Origin: Planctomycetota bacterium
GTDB lineage: Bacteria > Planctomycetota > Planctomycetia > Gemmatales > Gemmataceae
Reading direction: 5' to 3'
DNA length: 35,913 nt
Assembly (NCBI GenBank): GCA_003669555.1
Contig: QWOS01000058.1
Location: 1 to 35,913, forward strand
Shown here: one piece after another, positions 8,901 to 16,438 of the stretch
Layout of the letters: each line of letters begins with the position of its first letter
Position numbering within the stretch: the first letter of the stretch is position 1
Translations under genes and position numbers: made by a program
The notes under the pieces: model-generated
Database searches by the model: none
What the model was told of the DNA's origin: nothing
What the model saw: the letters and a program-made list of their open reading frames with translations, nothing else

Positions 8901-9906
8901 CTTCGGCTGCTTTGTGGATATTGGCCTGCGCGAAGGCGGTTTGGTGCATATCAGCCAGATGGCCACCCGCTACATCCGCAACCCCTACGAAGTGGTGCGG
9001 GTGGGAGAACCGGTGCGGGTGTGGGTTATTAACGCCGATACCGCCAAGGGCCGCGTTTCCCTGAGCATGCTCGAGCCTGGTCAGGAATCACAGCAACCCC
9101 GTGGCGAAGCAAACCGTCGTGGCCGTGAGGGGCAGCGTGCGCCGGGCAACCGGCCACCGCGTCGTGGTGGTCCAGGCCGTGGGCCGATGGGAGCCGAGGG
9201 AAATCCACAAGGCCAGCCAGGTAGCCAGCAAGGATTCCAGGGACAGCCGGGCAATCAAGGCCAGGGCCAGCAGGGCCAGCAGGGCGAGGCAATGCGTGGG
9301 GCAGGGCGTCCTCCCCGTCCGCCACGCGAAGGGGACAGGCAAGGGACGTTCCGTGGTCCGCGGCCTGACCGGCCAGCTGGTCCAGGGGGTGATCGCCCTG
9401 GTGGGCAGGGTGGTGACCGTCAGGGTGGGCCACAACGAGCAGGCGGCCGACCCGACGAAAACCGCGGCCGTCCCGGAGCGGCGGGTCGTCCAGGAATGGC
9501 TGCCAAACCGGGTTCAAGCCTGCCGCCACGCGGCAGTTCCCGCAAGGAAATGGGCACAAGAACGCGGGGGCCAGGCCAGGGCTTTGGCGGCCCAGGGGGC
9601 GGTGGCCAGTCCAGGCCGCCTGCGGGCGCTGGGCAATCCAGGCCGCCGGAAGGTGCGCCTGCGGGTACTTCGCCCACGGATGCGACACCCAAGCCGGCCG
9701 CCAGACCACCAGCTCGCCAGCAACAGCAGCAACAGCAGCCACAGAACCCGGCAGCTTCGCTGTCTCAAGGTGCGTTGGCTGGGGCCAGCCCTCTGGGCAG
9801 CTTTGCAGAACTGGCGGCATTTTTTGCAGCCCAGAAAGATGAGGCCAAGGGTGGCGGCAAGCCGGCTGGTGGCAACACCAATCCCGGTCAGGGCCAGCCT
9901 TCCTGA
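5956..9906 (+). CDS. tex: Tex-family RNA-binding transcription accessory protein, enlarged
   Basis: 1316 residues from ATG 5956 (a GTG at 5923 is possible); ordinary Tex is about 720-790. Order of parts: Tex N-terminal domain (about 14-280; FIARHRRDHTLG, LEDIQAPLRPRRRS), a Pro/Glu/Val/Ala-rich insertion (about 285-410), the helical segment leading into the RNase-H-like YqgF domain (about 481-575; RKVLGVDPTFRHGFRVAVIDETGK, AVGGGSASRKAEEL), a second acidic insertion (about 576-700) with 30-nt repeats, the conserved GLKAAVSVARMLQDPL core, a helix-hairpin-helix DNA-binding segment (about 780-860), and an S1 RNA-binding domain (about 965-1038; GCFVDIGLREGGLVHISQM). A 280-residue Gly/Gln/Pro/Arg-rich tail ends the protein. 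Tex binds nucleic acid and is linked to transcription. The gene stands alone between divergent and downstream promoters. Confidence 0.92.
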   Translation: MESTPEQASDERPGETAVAERTDFDSSRIAQVLQVRRTQVEKVARLLAEGHEPAFIARHRRDHTLGMPEELIWRIHEMITRQKAQSARKRELLASLASQNRLTPDIEEAIAEAEHPRRLEDIQAPLRPRRRSPSAPFREKGLNNLAEAIWLADPVLSDTDALDSLIREMADPDRRLGTAEEISDGLRLILAEVVADGPDIRSGLRHIIWESGRIRTTRNPGLSDVQASDHKEYWQFSDTLKQIPAHRVLGLARAERSGAITVTLEWDRAAAMELLVARMPLPTPDEGVQPSYAGLGIESLVPEPPAMPVATPEPEPTPEPEVLATVAEAATQPADLSVTEAISPPTEPAVVAVDGEVVSEVPAPVASTEEPAEAVADNPEAETAAVVTPVSSRVTQPAPPRHAPSFPVSARFHRLDRPELLANHPHAAFLHQVAVVAMEKVLVPAIEREIRRDLNQRAEEQAALVQERNLRTRLMTPPVAGRKVLGVDPTFRHGFRVAVIDETGKPLEYATLHPQGGPAHLEHASRKLEELIRRFQLELVAVGGGSASRKAEELVATVLRDLRLRREKGPEAAPPESEAPHTEVPQAEAAPTEVSQAEASHTEVPQAEAVPTEVVDALVVESPAQPATVDGVVALEGAEVPADVVVVEGAEASLVAEGTPAESTGPADPATPPSQGGKKNNRRPQQQQQRKEPPPPEPVSLEGLPESPVDLAYAIMPDPSSPMPGMEPEELRGIDGGLKAAVSVARMLQDPLRELIRFDPMHLAPGMHEVELNPRQWRDPMARVVRSCLCEVGLDLNRATAPELAQVAGWNPLVAQEIVAFRSKLEGGRFANREQLLQVPGIDAHRYLQGACFVRVVGGTEPLDSTWIHPEQYLLARRVLTEAGFTPEQLADESSLGTMAAKLQEMGVPALAQAVRAAVQAGELPGPAPSEGVLSDLVGMLIEPGRDLRHALRPPLMRNAASVIEDLKTGQQLEGRVLNVVDFGCFVDIGLREGGLVHISQMATRYIRNPYEVVRVGEPVRVWVINADTAKGRVSLSMLEPGQESQQPRGEANRRGREGQRAPGNRPPRRGGPGRGPMGAEGNPQGQPGSQQGFQGQPGNQGQGQQGQQGEAMRGAGRPPRPPREGDRQGTFRGPRPDRPAGPGGDRPGGQGGDRQGGPQRAGGRPDENRGRPGAAGRPGMAAKPGSSLPPRGSSRKEMGTRTRGPGQGFGGPGGGGQSRPPAGAGQSRPPEGAPAGTSPTDATPKPAARPPARQQQQQQQPQNPAASLSQGALAGASPLGSFAELAAFFAAQKDEAKGGGKPAGGNTNPGQGQPS
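7687..7806 (+). repeat. Four tandem 30-nt repeats in tex
   Basis: Four imperfect in-frame units of ten codons, of the form E-A-x-x-T-E-V-x-x-A (for example EAPHTEVPQA and EASHTEVPQA), at 7687, 7717, 7747 and 7777. Units 1 and 3, and 2 and 4, are most alike, so the array may have grown by doubling of a 60-nt pair. It lies in the acidic insertion after the YqgF-like domain. Confidence 0.85.
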
Positions 9907-9916
9907 CCTGAAAAAG

Positions 9917-9940
9917 CCCCGGATGCTGCCACATCCGGGG
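9917..9940. terminator. Hairpin after tex
   Basis: CCCCGGATG (9917-9925) and CATCCGGGG (9932-9940) form a perfect 9-bp stem with a 6-nt loop, 11 bases after the tex stop. On the plus strand no T run follows. The T run (TTTTT) follows it only on the minus strand, yet no minus-strand gene ends here. It may still protect or end the tex transcript. Confidence 0.55.
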
Positions 9941-10016
9941 AAGTCCTGCTTTGTCGAGTTGGATACGGGCATGCAGGCCACTAGAATGGATTAAGGGTTC
10001 ATTCCCTGCGATTAGT

Positions 10017-10048
10017 CGCCCGGTTGTGTTGCCGCCCGGTTGTGTTGC
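10017..10048 (+). repeat. Perfect tandem duplication of 16 bp upstream of ftsH
   Basis: CGCCCGGTTGTGTTGC occurs twice in direct succession without a mismatch, 77 bp before the ftsH start. No clear -10/-35 pair could be set around it. Confidence 0.85.
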
Positions 10049-10124
10049 GGCACTGATTTTATCCTGGTTTCGGGGCCGGTGCGCTCAGACTCCTTCCCAC
10101 TGTAGATAAGGGCCACGAGCGTAC

Positions 10125-12161
10125 ATGTCGTCCCCCCCCCCCAATTCATCGAAGCAAGGCGACCGTCCGTCGCGCCGACCCAATTTCTGGATAGGCGGCA
10201 ACTGGGCCTGGCTGGTGATTATCGCCGTGGCCTTGTCGGTGGTTCTGTTCACCCGGGCGGGTTCCCGCGCGGTGGAATATGGCGTCTTCTGGAACCTGCT
10301 CAACGATGAGAAAGAGAACCGCAAGGTCAAGCGGGTGGTTTTCCGCGATGCCGAACGGATGGAGATTACCCTGGCGGAGGATTCGCTCAAAGACCCCGAG
10401 GAAGGGGGGCTTTCCAGCCGTTATCGCGAAAAGATAAAAACCATTCGTTTCGAGGTGAAGATCCCGTCCGAAGACAAGGACCTTTTGCCCAAACTTCGCG
10501 AATTGGCTGGCCAGGACCGGCTGCAACTGCTGCGCGAGGAAGAGCCTTTTGCGGGGCTGGGAACCCTGATCCTGTTCCTTCTCCCCATGATTCTGTTCAT
10601 TGCCTTTTTCTTCTTTGTGCTGCCCAAGATGCGCGACCCCATGGGCGGTGGCTTTCTGAACAACTACATTCGCAGCCCCGCCAAGAAGTACGAAAAGGGC
10701 AAAACCCGTGTCACCTTCGACGATGTGGCTGGTATGGAAAATGCCAAGGGCGAGCTGAAAGAAATCGTCGAATTCCTCAAGTCACCCGAGAAGTTCTCGC
10801 GCCTGGGGGCCACGGTGCCCAAAGGAGTGTTGCTCGTGGGCTCTCCCGGCACAGGCAAAACGCTCCTGGCCAAGGCAGTGGCTGGCGAGGCCGGCGTGCC
10901 GTTCTATTCCATCAACGGTTCAGAGTTCATCCAGATGTTTGTGGGTGTCGGCGCCAGTCGGGTGCGCGACATGTTCAAGACTGCCAAGGAAAATTCTCCC
11001 TGCATCCTCTTCATTGATGAGATCGACGCGGTGGGTCGCATGCGCGGCGCCGGCGTGGGTGGCGGTTCCGATGAGCGTGAGCAGACGCTCAACCAGATCC
11101 TGTCCGAAATGGACGGCTTCCAGCCCTCTCAGACTGTTATTGTGGTGGCTGCCACCAATCGCCCCGATGTGCTGGACAGCGCCCTGCTGCGCCCAGGCCG
11201 TTTCGACCGCCATATCACAGTTGACCGTCCCACCTGGCAGGGACGCATGGGAATTCTGAAAGTCCACACCCGCAACAAGCCCCTGGCTGACGATGTGGAT
11301 CTGGAGGATGTGGCCCGGGCCACGGTGGGCATGACCGGGGCCGACCTCCGCAACCTGTGCAACGAAGCGGCATTGTTGGCCACCCGCGAGGGGAAAGACA
11401 GGGTCGATCGTTCCGATTTCCACCGGGCCTCCGACCGCGTGCTGATCGGTCCCAAGCGTGAAGAGGTCCTCACCCAGGAAGACAAGCGTCGCACGGCCTA
11501 CCACGAAATGGGTCATGCGCTGGTGACTTGGCTGATGCCCGGTGCGGACAAACCCCAAAAAGTGAGCATTATCCCCCGAGGCCAGAGCCTGGGTGTCAAT
11601 CTCACCATGCCCGATGAAGATCGTTTCCACTACGGGCGGGATCATTTCGAGAAGCGTCTGGTCATGACCCTGGCGGGCCGCGCCGCCGACAAGCTGATTT
11701 ATGGTCAGCCCTATTCGGGGGCTGAAAGCGACCTGAAACAGGCCACCCGTCTGGCCCGTCTCATGGTGGCTCACTGGGGCATGTCCGACCGGGTAGGGCC
11801 GATGGCCTTCCGTGTGGGTGAGGAACATCTGTTCCTGGGCAAGGAGATCCAGGAGTCCCGCGATTTCAGCGAGGGCACAGCCCAGATCATTGACCAGGAG
11901 ATTTCCCGCCTGCTGCGTGAAGCCGACGAAAAGGCCATGGATCTGCTCTCAAAAAACCGCAACTATCTCGAGGCGGTGACAGACGAGCTGGTGCTGAAAG
12001 AAGAGATGCTGCGCGTGGAAATCGATGAGGTCTTGCGGTCAAAAGGCATGGATGTGCCACCTCCCAAGCCCCGTGCTGACTCAACACCCGCCGTCACTGT
12101 TCCAGCTCCGGCACCGGTCGAGGCCCCTGCCCCGCCCACACCGCCAACGGCTAACGCCTGA
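10125..12161 (+). CDS. ftsH: ATP-dependent zinc metalloprotease FtsH
   Basis: 678 residues, a normal to slightly long FtsH. It is a hexameric membrane AAA+ protease that degrades misfolded membrane proteins and selected regulators. Two TM helices (about 27-43 and 147-166) flank a periplasmic domain. The AAA+ module follows: Walker A GSPGTGKT (239-246, with Ser in place of the usual Pro), pore loop MFVGVGAS (271-278), Walker B ILFIDEID (294-301) and the second region of homology [18 protein letters not shown]. The zinc site is HEMGH (460-464; usually HEAGH), with the third ligand in [11 protein letters not shown] (D536). The C-terminal 40 residues are Pro/Ala-rich. The start codon is followed by an 11-base C run (10132-10142, codons 3-6). 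The ribosome-binding site is poor. It is monocistronic, with a strong terminator. Confidence 0.96.
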   Translation: MSSPPPNSSKQGDRPSRRPNFWIGGNWAWLVIIAVALSVVLFTRAGSRAVEYGVFWNLLNDEKENRKVKRVVFRDAERMEITLAEDSLKDPEEGGLSSRYREKIKTIRFEVKIPSEDKDLLPKLRELAGQDRLQLLREEEPFAGLGTLILFLLPMILFIAFFFFVLPKMRDPMGGGFLNNYIRSPAKKYEKGKTRVTFDDVAGMENAKGELKEIVEFLKSPEKFSRLGATVPKGVLLVGSPGTGKTLLAKAVAGEAGVPFYSINGSEFIQMFVGVGASRVRDMFKTAKENSPCILFIDEIDAVGRMRGAGVGGGSDEREQTLNQILSEMDGFQPSQTVIVVAATNRPDVLDSALLRPGRFDRHITVDRPTWQGRMGILKVHTRNKPLADDVDLEDVARATVGMTGADLRNLCNEAALLATREGKDRVDRSDFHRASDRVLIGPKREEVLTQEDKRRTAYHEMGHALVTWLMPGADKPQKVSIIPRGQSLGVNLTMPDEDRFHYGRDHFEKRLVMTLAGRAADKLIYGQPYSGAESDLKQATRLARLMVAHWGMSDRVGPMAFRVGEEHLFLGKEIQESRDFSEGTAQIIDQEISRLLREADEKAMDLLSKNRNYLEAVTDELVLKEEMLRVEIDEVLRSKGMDVPPPKPRADSTPAVTVPAPAPVEAPAPPTPPTANA

Positions 12162-12203
12162 CAAGCAGTTTTCACCCACCTGCGGTTCTGGCAAAGCCCC
12201 CTG

Positions 12204-12240
12204 AGCCCTTCTCCCCCTGGGAGAAGGGCTTTGTTTTTCT
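12204..12240 (+). terminator. Rho-independent terminator of ftsH
   Basis: AGCCCTTCTCCC (12204-12215) and GGGAGAAGGGCT (12219-12230) form a perfect 12-bp stem with a 3-nt loop. It is followed directly by TTGTTTTTCT, and lies 42 bases after the ftsH stop. Confidence 0.9.
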
Positions 12241-12306
12241 GGCCAGGGCAAATTCCGGCCAACGATTCGATTGGTCCCGGTTCCCGGGAACGGCCATGGA
12301 AAGGAT

Positions 12307-12334
12307 AACCCCCTCCCACAGGAAGGGATTGGTT
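12307..12334 (-). terminator. Hairpin downstream of the SWIM gene
   Basis: On the minus strand AACC, a three-base bulge, and CCCTTCC pair with GGGAGGG and GGTT around a TGT loop. This gives 11 pairs with one G-U. It starts 33 bases after the SWIM stop but has no real T run. Together with the ftsH terminator it separates the two convergent transcripts. A 12-bp palindrome, GTTCCCGGGAAC, lies nearby at 12280-12291. Confidence 0.45.
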
Positions 12335-12367
12335 ACCGCAGTTAAGTGCCCAGCCTGGTCGCCGTCT

Positions 12368-13468
12368 TTATTTTTTTGCCTTGGTGGCCGATACTTTTCG
12401 GTTTTTTGTGGATGGCTTAGGTGCCTTGCCAGCAATGGGTTTGGCTGTTTTCGCAATTCCGCCTGCCTGTTTGCCTGCCTTGCCAGCGATAGGTTTAGCT
12501 ATTTTGGCCATTCTGGCGGCTGGTTTGGGTGCCATACCAGCGATAGGCTTGGCTATTTTGGCCATTCTGGCGGCTGGTTTGGGTGTCTTGCCAACGATAG
12601 GCTTGGCTATTTTGGCCATTCTGGCGGCTGGTTTGGGTGCCTTGCCAGCGATAGGCTTGGCTGTTTTGGCCATTCTGGTTGCTGGTTTGCCTGACTTGCC
12701 AGCAGGTTTTTTTTTCGCCGGCACCTTGAAAGACTTGCCGCCTTTACCTGGGATGACCGGTGTCCCATCTCCCAATTCAATACCGAAAATGGTTGCCAGA
12801 TCGCCCTTCAGGACCATGGCAGATTTGCCGGCAGAGCTGCCCGGTGCTACTGCCTCTTCAATCAATTCGCTTTGGTCCACACCCCGCAACAGAAATAGCA
12901 ACCCCGGCTCTTTGTCGAGACGATTTCCAATCCCGTACATTGTGGCGGCAATGTGTTTGCACAGGGTGGCATCATCGGGGCAGGAGCAGGTTATCCGGAT
13001 TTCCTTGGGTTTCGGAAAAAGGCCCTTGTCCCGATCCGTCACCAGCCCCATCACCGCCTTGGAGAGTCTGCCTTGCAGCAGCTCCACGAGGGAACCGACC
13101 TGGCCGCCACATTCCTTTTTCAGGGCTTGCCACCTGACCTTGGGGAGTTCATCGATTTCTATCTCGATGTGATACAGGCTGGAGCCCCTGACCATGGACG
13201 CGATCTGCCCCTTGCCAATCTCCAGATGGACGACCGAACCATTGCGGGCATAGGTGCGCCCACGGGGCAGGCGATTAGCGAAATCGCTGTAGCTCTCCAG
13301 GTTTTCGCACCATGCGATGCCCCAGAAAGTGGTGGCAATGTTTCGCCCCTGGATCACCACAGGAGAAATCTTTTTTCCTGCCCGAGCCAATTTGGCCATC
13401 GCCATGGCGGCTTCCGCTTGCCTTTGGGCTACCGGGACATACGGCTGGTAACCGTAGTAAAAACGCAT
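12368..13468 (-). CDS. SWIM zinc-finger protein with histone-H1-like repeat tail
   Basis: 366 residues. The SWIM finger is C161-S-C163, six residues, then C170-K-H172 (CxCx6CxH), a DNA- or protein-binding zinc motif found in bacterial partners of SNF2 helicases. The N-terminal 150 residues contain TTFWGIAWCENLESYSDFANRL-type sequence typical of such partners. From residue 257 the protein turns into five exact 18-residue units, consensus G-K-A-P-K-P-A-A-R-M-A-K-I-A-K-P-I-A, and a lysine-rich end. This tail has almost no acidic residues and resembles eukaryotic H1 and bacterial Hc1/AlgP-type DNA-binding tails. The gene begins 26 bp after the SNF2 stop, with AGGA nine bases before the ATG, so the two form one operon. 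I infer a DNA-bound accessory factor of the helicase. Confidence 0.88.
   Translation of the reverse strand: MRFYYGYQPYVPVAQRQAEAAMAMAKLARAGKKISPVVIQGRNIATTFWGIAWCENLESYSDFANRLPRGRTYARNGSVVHLEIGKGQIASMVRGSSLYHIEIEIDELPKVRWQALKKECGGQVGSLVELLQGRLSKAVMGLVTDRDKGLFPKPKEIRITCSCPDDATLCKHIAATMYGIGNRLDKEPGLLFLLRGVDQSELIEEAVAPGSSAGKSAMVLKGDLATIFGIELGDGTPVIPGKGGKSFKVPAKKKPAGKSGKPATRMAKTAKPIAGKAPKPAARMAKIAKPIVGKTPKPAARMAKIAKPIAGMAPKPAARMAKIAKPIAGKAGKQAGGIAKTAKPIAGKAPKPSTKNRKVSATKAKK
12431..12700 (-). repeat. Five tandem 54-nt repeats in the SWIM gene
   Basis: Five head-to-tail units of 18 codons with no length variation, encoding residues 257-346, and a partial sixth unit starting at residue 347. The three middle units are nearly identical, also at the DNA level, which suggests recent copying or continuing homogenisation. 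Confidence 0.92.
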
Positions 13469-13494
13469 GGTTACATCCTGTCCTGTTTGCTGGT

Positions 13495-16194
13495 TTAACC
13501 TTCAGCCGCCTGATGCAGATCCAGCTTGACGAATTTGAGCAACTTATCAGTGTCCATTTCGGTCAACAATGCTTCCCCCGAATCTTCCCCACCGATCACC
13601 TCACCGGCGACCTGGCTTTTCTGGGTGATCATCTGGTCGATGCGTTCCTCGACGGTGCCCCGGCAAATGAATTTGTGGACCAGCACATTCTTGCTCTGGC
13701 CGATGCGGAAGGCGCGGTCGGTGGCCTGATTCTCGATGGCTGGATTCCACCAGCGGTCGAAGTGGATCACATGGGAGGCAGCGGTCAGGTTCAGCCCGGT
13801 CCCGCCAGCCTTGAGCGACAGCACGAAAAAAGGAGGGCCATCCTCCTGCTGGAACTGATCCACCAGCTCCTTGCGTTTTTTGACACTGGTTCCCCCATGC
13901 AAAACCAGGCCGGGGCGCCCGAACAGCGTGGCGAGGTATTCCGCCAGCGGTTCGGTGATTTCGCGAAATTGTGTGAAAACCAGGGCCTTCTCCTGACGCG
14001 AGGCGATCTCCTCGGCAATCTCCGCCAGGCGGCGAAACTTGCCGCTGCGGTCGGCGGCATAATCCTCCGAACCTGTCAGCTGGGCCGGATGATTGCAGAT
14101 CTGCTTCAGGCGCATCAGTTGGGACAAAACGATACCACGCCGCCTGATGCCATCCGCTGCCTCCAACTGCTTCGCGAGTTCATCAACCACCTGCTGGTAA
14201 AGGGCCGCCTGATACTTGCTCAGGGGGCACCAGGCTTTCACCTCGGTTTTGTCGGGAAGGTCCGCGATGACCCGTTTGTCGGTTTTCAGCCGGCGCAGGA
14301 TGTAAGGCCGCACCAGGCTTCGCAAGGACTCAAAGGATGGCTTTTCGTGATTTTGCAACCGCTTGACAAAGGTGGCAAACTCCTTGGCGGTGCCCAGCAG
14401 GCCAGGGTTCAGGAAATCAAACAGCGACCACAGATCCGAAAGGCGGTTCTCCACAGGCGTGCCAGTCATGGCGATGCGGCCTTCGCTTGTCAGTTCTTTC
14501 ACTGCCCGGGCCTGCTTCGTTCCTGAATTCCGGATCGCCTGGGCTTCGTCGAGAATCACCAGCCGCCAGGAATGTCGCGTCACCCAGTCGTCGCGGACCA
14601 ACATGCCATAAGTGGTGATGATCAGGTCGCGGGAATTGGCATGGGCCAAGTCCGGTTGCCAGGCACCGGCGACCCACTCCGAGGGATGGACCACCCCGAA
14701 GGTGAGTTCAGGCGCGAACTTCGTCAATTCCGCTTTCCAGTTGGCGATTAGTGAGGCGGGCACCACCAGCAGGCTGGCTTTTTTCTTCTTGTCGCGTTTC
14801 AGGTCCAGAAGCAGGGCGATAACCTGGACTGTTTTTCCCAGGCCCATGTCATCAGCCAGGCAGGCCCCCAGCCCCAGGCGCGTGACAAAGCGCAGCCAGC
14901 CGTAGCCGGTCTTCTGGTACGGTCGCGGGTCCGCCTTCAAACCTGCCGGCTGGGTTTCCCGGCCCGCTTCCGGTGTACGCATGGCCTGAAGGGTCGCCTC
15001 CAGTTTCGGTCCGGCGGTCAGGCCGGACCATTCGCGGATTATCGCCTGCCCCTCGGTCTCTTCCCCTCGGGTGACATTTGCCCCCGACAGCAAACGCATC
15101 CCTTCAAAGAACGAAAGACCATCCTGGCCGACCTCGCTTTCGACATGCTTCCAATGATCAAGTGCCTCCTGCAACTTCTCCCGGTCAACTTCCACCCATT
15201 TCCCCTTCAGGGGGACCAGGCTCTCGCTGGATTCCAGAAGGTGGGCAATCTCTGCCCGGGTCAGGGTTTCCCCGTCCAGGCTCACATCGATGAAAAAACC
15301 CAGCATCGCCGCGACACCGAGGGTAGCCTCTTTTTTGGTTTCAACCTTGACGCTGACCCGGGGCCGGGTCGGTTTCTGGGCGTGCCACCAATCCGGCACG
15401 CGGACAATCAGCCCATTCGATTCGAGATCGGGTATCGCCTGGAGAAAGTGGTACGCCTCCCGCGCAGACCAGGCGATGGGGTGATAAATTTCTCCAGAAT
15501 CAACCAGCTTCCGCATCCAGGCGGAGGATTCAGCGGCTTTTGAGATCGGCAAAAGAAGATTGAGCATGGCTGCCCGGTTCTTCTTGCCTGCGTATTGCTG
15601 CAAGGCCTGCCCCAGAGGCTGGTGTCGCACCTTGCCTTGCGCCGTCAGGCCATTGGCATATGTGGCTAGAAAAGCGAAAGGGCGCTCGGGATCACGCTTG
15701 TTCTCGGCCAGATGCAGGGCAACGCGACCGACAAATCGCCAGCGGGGATTACGCTCGGCAAGATACCCCTGGGCCCCACCCGGGTGATTGCCCACTTCCT
15801 CCCGGGTGAGGGTATCCAGTTTGTCCCACCAGCCCGACAGGACCTCACCCGTCAAATACTCGAGCCCGGTCATGGGAGGTGCCTGGCTCAGCAACTGGTC
15901 CAGCTCGTTGGGTGGGGCCGGCAGGTCGGGGATATCATCACCAGGCTGACCTGTGGCGGTTTTGCACAGGTGCGTCAGATAAAGCCGGGCAATGGAGCGG
16001 GCAAATTCGAAGGGCAGGGGTAGCGCACCATCCCATTCACTGCTGGCGGAGTGAAGCATGCCCCGGGTGGTGTTTGCCGCATAGGCATCCAGCAGGGCCT
16101 TCGGGAGCTGGTGGTCCCGCCCCTGATCGGGCAAGTCACGGAATAACAAACGCCCGCCAGGTGTAATCGCCAAATCATGCATTGTGTCAATCAC
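13495..16194 (-). CDS. SNF2-family helicase (Swi2/Snf2-like ATPase)
   Basis: 899 residues from a GTG at 16194; an ATG at 16182 (MHDLAITPGGRLLF) is an equally good start, and neither has a clear ribosome-binding site. The N-terminal half has the bacterial SNF2-associated region (DUF3670-like, about 270-410). The two-lobed motor follows, with PRPYQKTGYGWLRF, Walker A ADDMGLGKTVQ (near 452), Walker B LDEAQAIRN (near 549) and MTGTPVENRLSDLWS. The second lobe has VFTQFREI, LHGGTSVKKR, LKAGGTGLNLT and ATDRAFRIGQ. Such enzymes translocate on double-stranded DNA and displace or remodel bound proteins; their bacterial roles are mostly unknown. It is followed by the SWIM zinc-finger gene after 26 bp. 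Confidence 0.93.
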   Translation of the reverse strand: MIDTMHDLAITPGGRLLFRDLPDQGRDHQLPKALLDAYAANTTRGMLHSASSEWDGALPLPFEFARSIARLYLTHLCKTATGQPGDDIPDLPAPPNELDQLLSQAPPMTGLEYLTGEVLSGWWDKLDTLTREEVGNHPGGAQGYLAERNPRWRFVGRVALHLAENKRDPERPFAFLATYANGLTAQGKVRHQPLGQALQQYAGKKNRAAMLNLLLPISKAAESSAWMRKLVDSGEIYHPIAWSAREAYHFLQAIPDLESNGLIVRVPDWWHAQKPTRPRVSVKVETKKEATLGVAAMLGFFIDVSLDGETLTRAEIAHLLESSESLVPLKGKWVEVDREKLQEALDHWKHVESEVGQDGLSFFEGMRLLSGANVTRGEETEGQAIIREWSGLTAGPKLEATLQAMRTPEAGRETQPAGLKADPRPYQKTGYGWLRFVTRLGLGACLADDMGLGKTVQVIALLLDLKRDKKKKASLLVVPASLIANWKAELTKFAPELTFGVVHPSEWVAGAWQPDLAHANSRDLIITTYGMLVRDDWVTRHSWRLVILDEAQAIRNSGTKQARAVKELTSEGRIAMTGTPVENRLSDLWSLFDFLNPGLLGTAKEFATFVKRLQNHEKPSFESLRSLVRPYILRRLKTDKRVIADLPDKTEVKAWCPLSKYQAALYQQVVDELAKQLEAADGIRRRGIVLSQLMRLKQICNHPAQLTGSEDYAADRSGKFRRLAEIAEEIASRQEKALVFTQFREITEPLAEYLATLFGRPGLVLHGGTSVKKRKELVDQFQQEDGPPFFVLSLKAGGTGLNLTAASHVIHFDRWWNPAIENQATDRAFRIGQSKNVLVHKFICRGTVEERIDQMITQKSQVAGEVIGGEDSGEALLTEMDTDKLLKFVKLDLHQAAEG

Positions 16195-16262
16195 CGCTGC
16201 GGTTCTGAACCAGTGCCGACAAGGAGTAAAGCTAATTTGGCCTGCCTTTGTAATGGTACGGA

Positions 16263-16268
16263 ATTATA
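16263..16268 (-). promoter_or_regulatory. -10 box likely serving the SNF2-SWIM operon
   Basis: A perfect TATAAT on the minus strand, 70-80 bases upstream of the two candidate starts of the helicase. The -35 region is poor (CATGTG at 17 bp spacing). The surrounding 16195-16438 stretch has no gene and only a 5-bp hairpin (16321-16336). Confidence 0.4.
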
Positions 16269-16438
16269 TGGAGACGAATGGGAATCACATGTCACCTCAG
16301 GGCAGTTTATCAACGGATTTGCGCCGCATTGGGCGCTCCGGATGCGACGGTCTACAGTGAAAATCAGTCGAAATCCAGGCGTGGCCTAAGGGATCAGTCA
16401 GGTGAATGCAATCGCTGATCTGGAAAAGACCTATCCAT

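Noticed and set aside
9101..9994. Long open frame in the +2 frame over the tex tail
   Set aside because: It is a by-product of GC-rich, stop-poor low-complexity coding sequence; it is Arg-rich and has no start signal or motif.
12431..12700. CRISPR-like regular repeats
   Set aside because: The 54-nt units adjoin without spacers and are codons of the SWIM protein tail.
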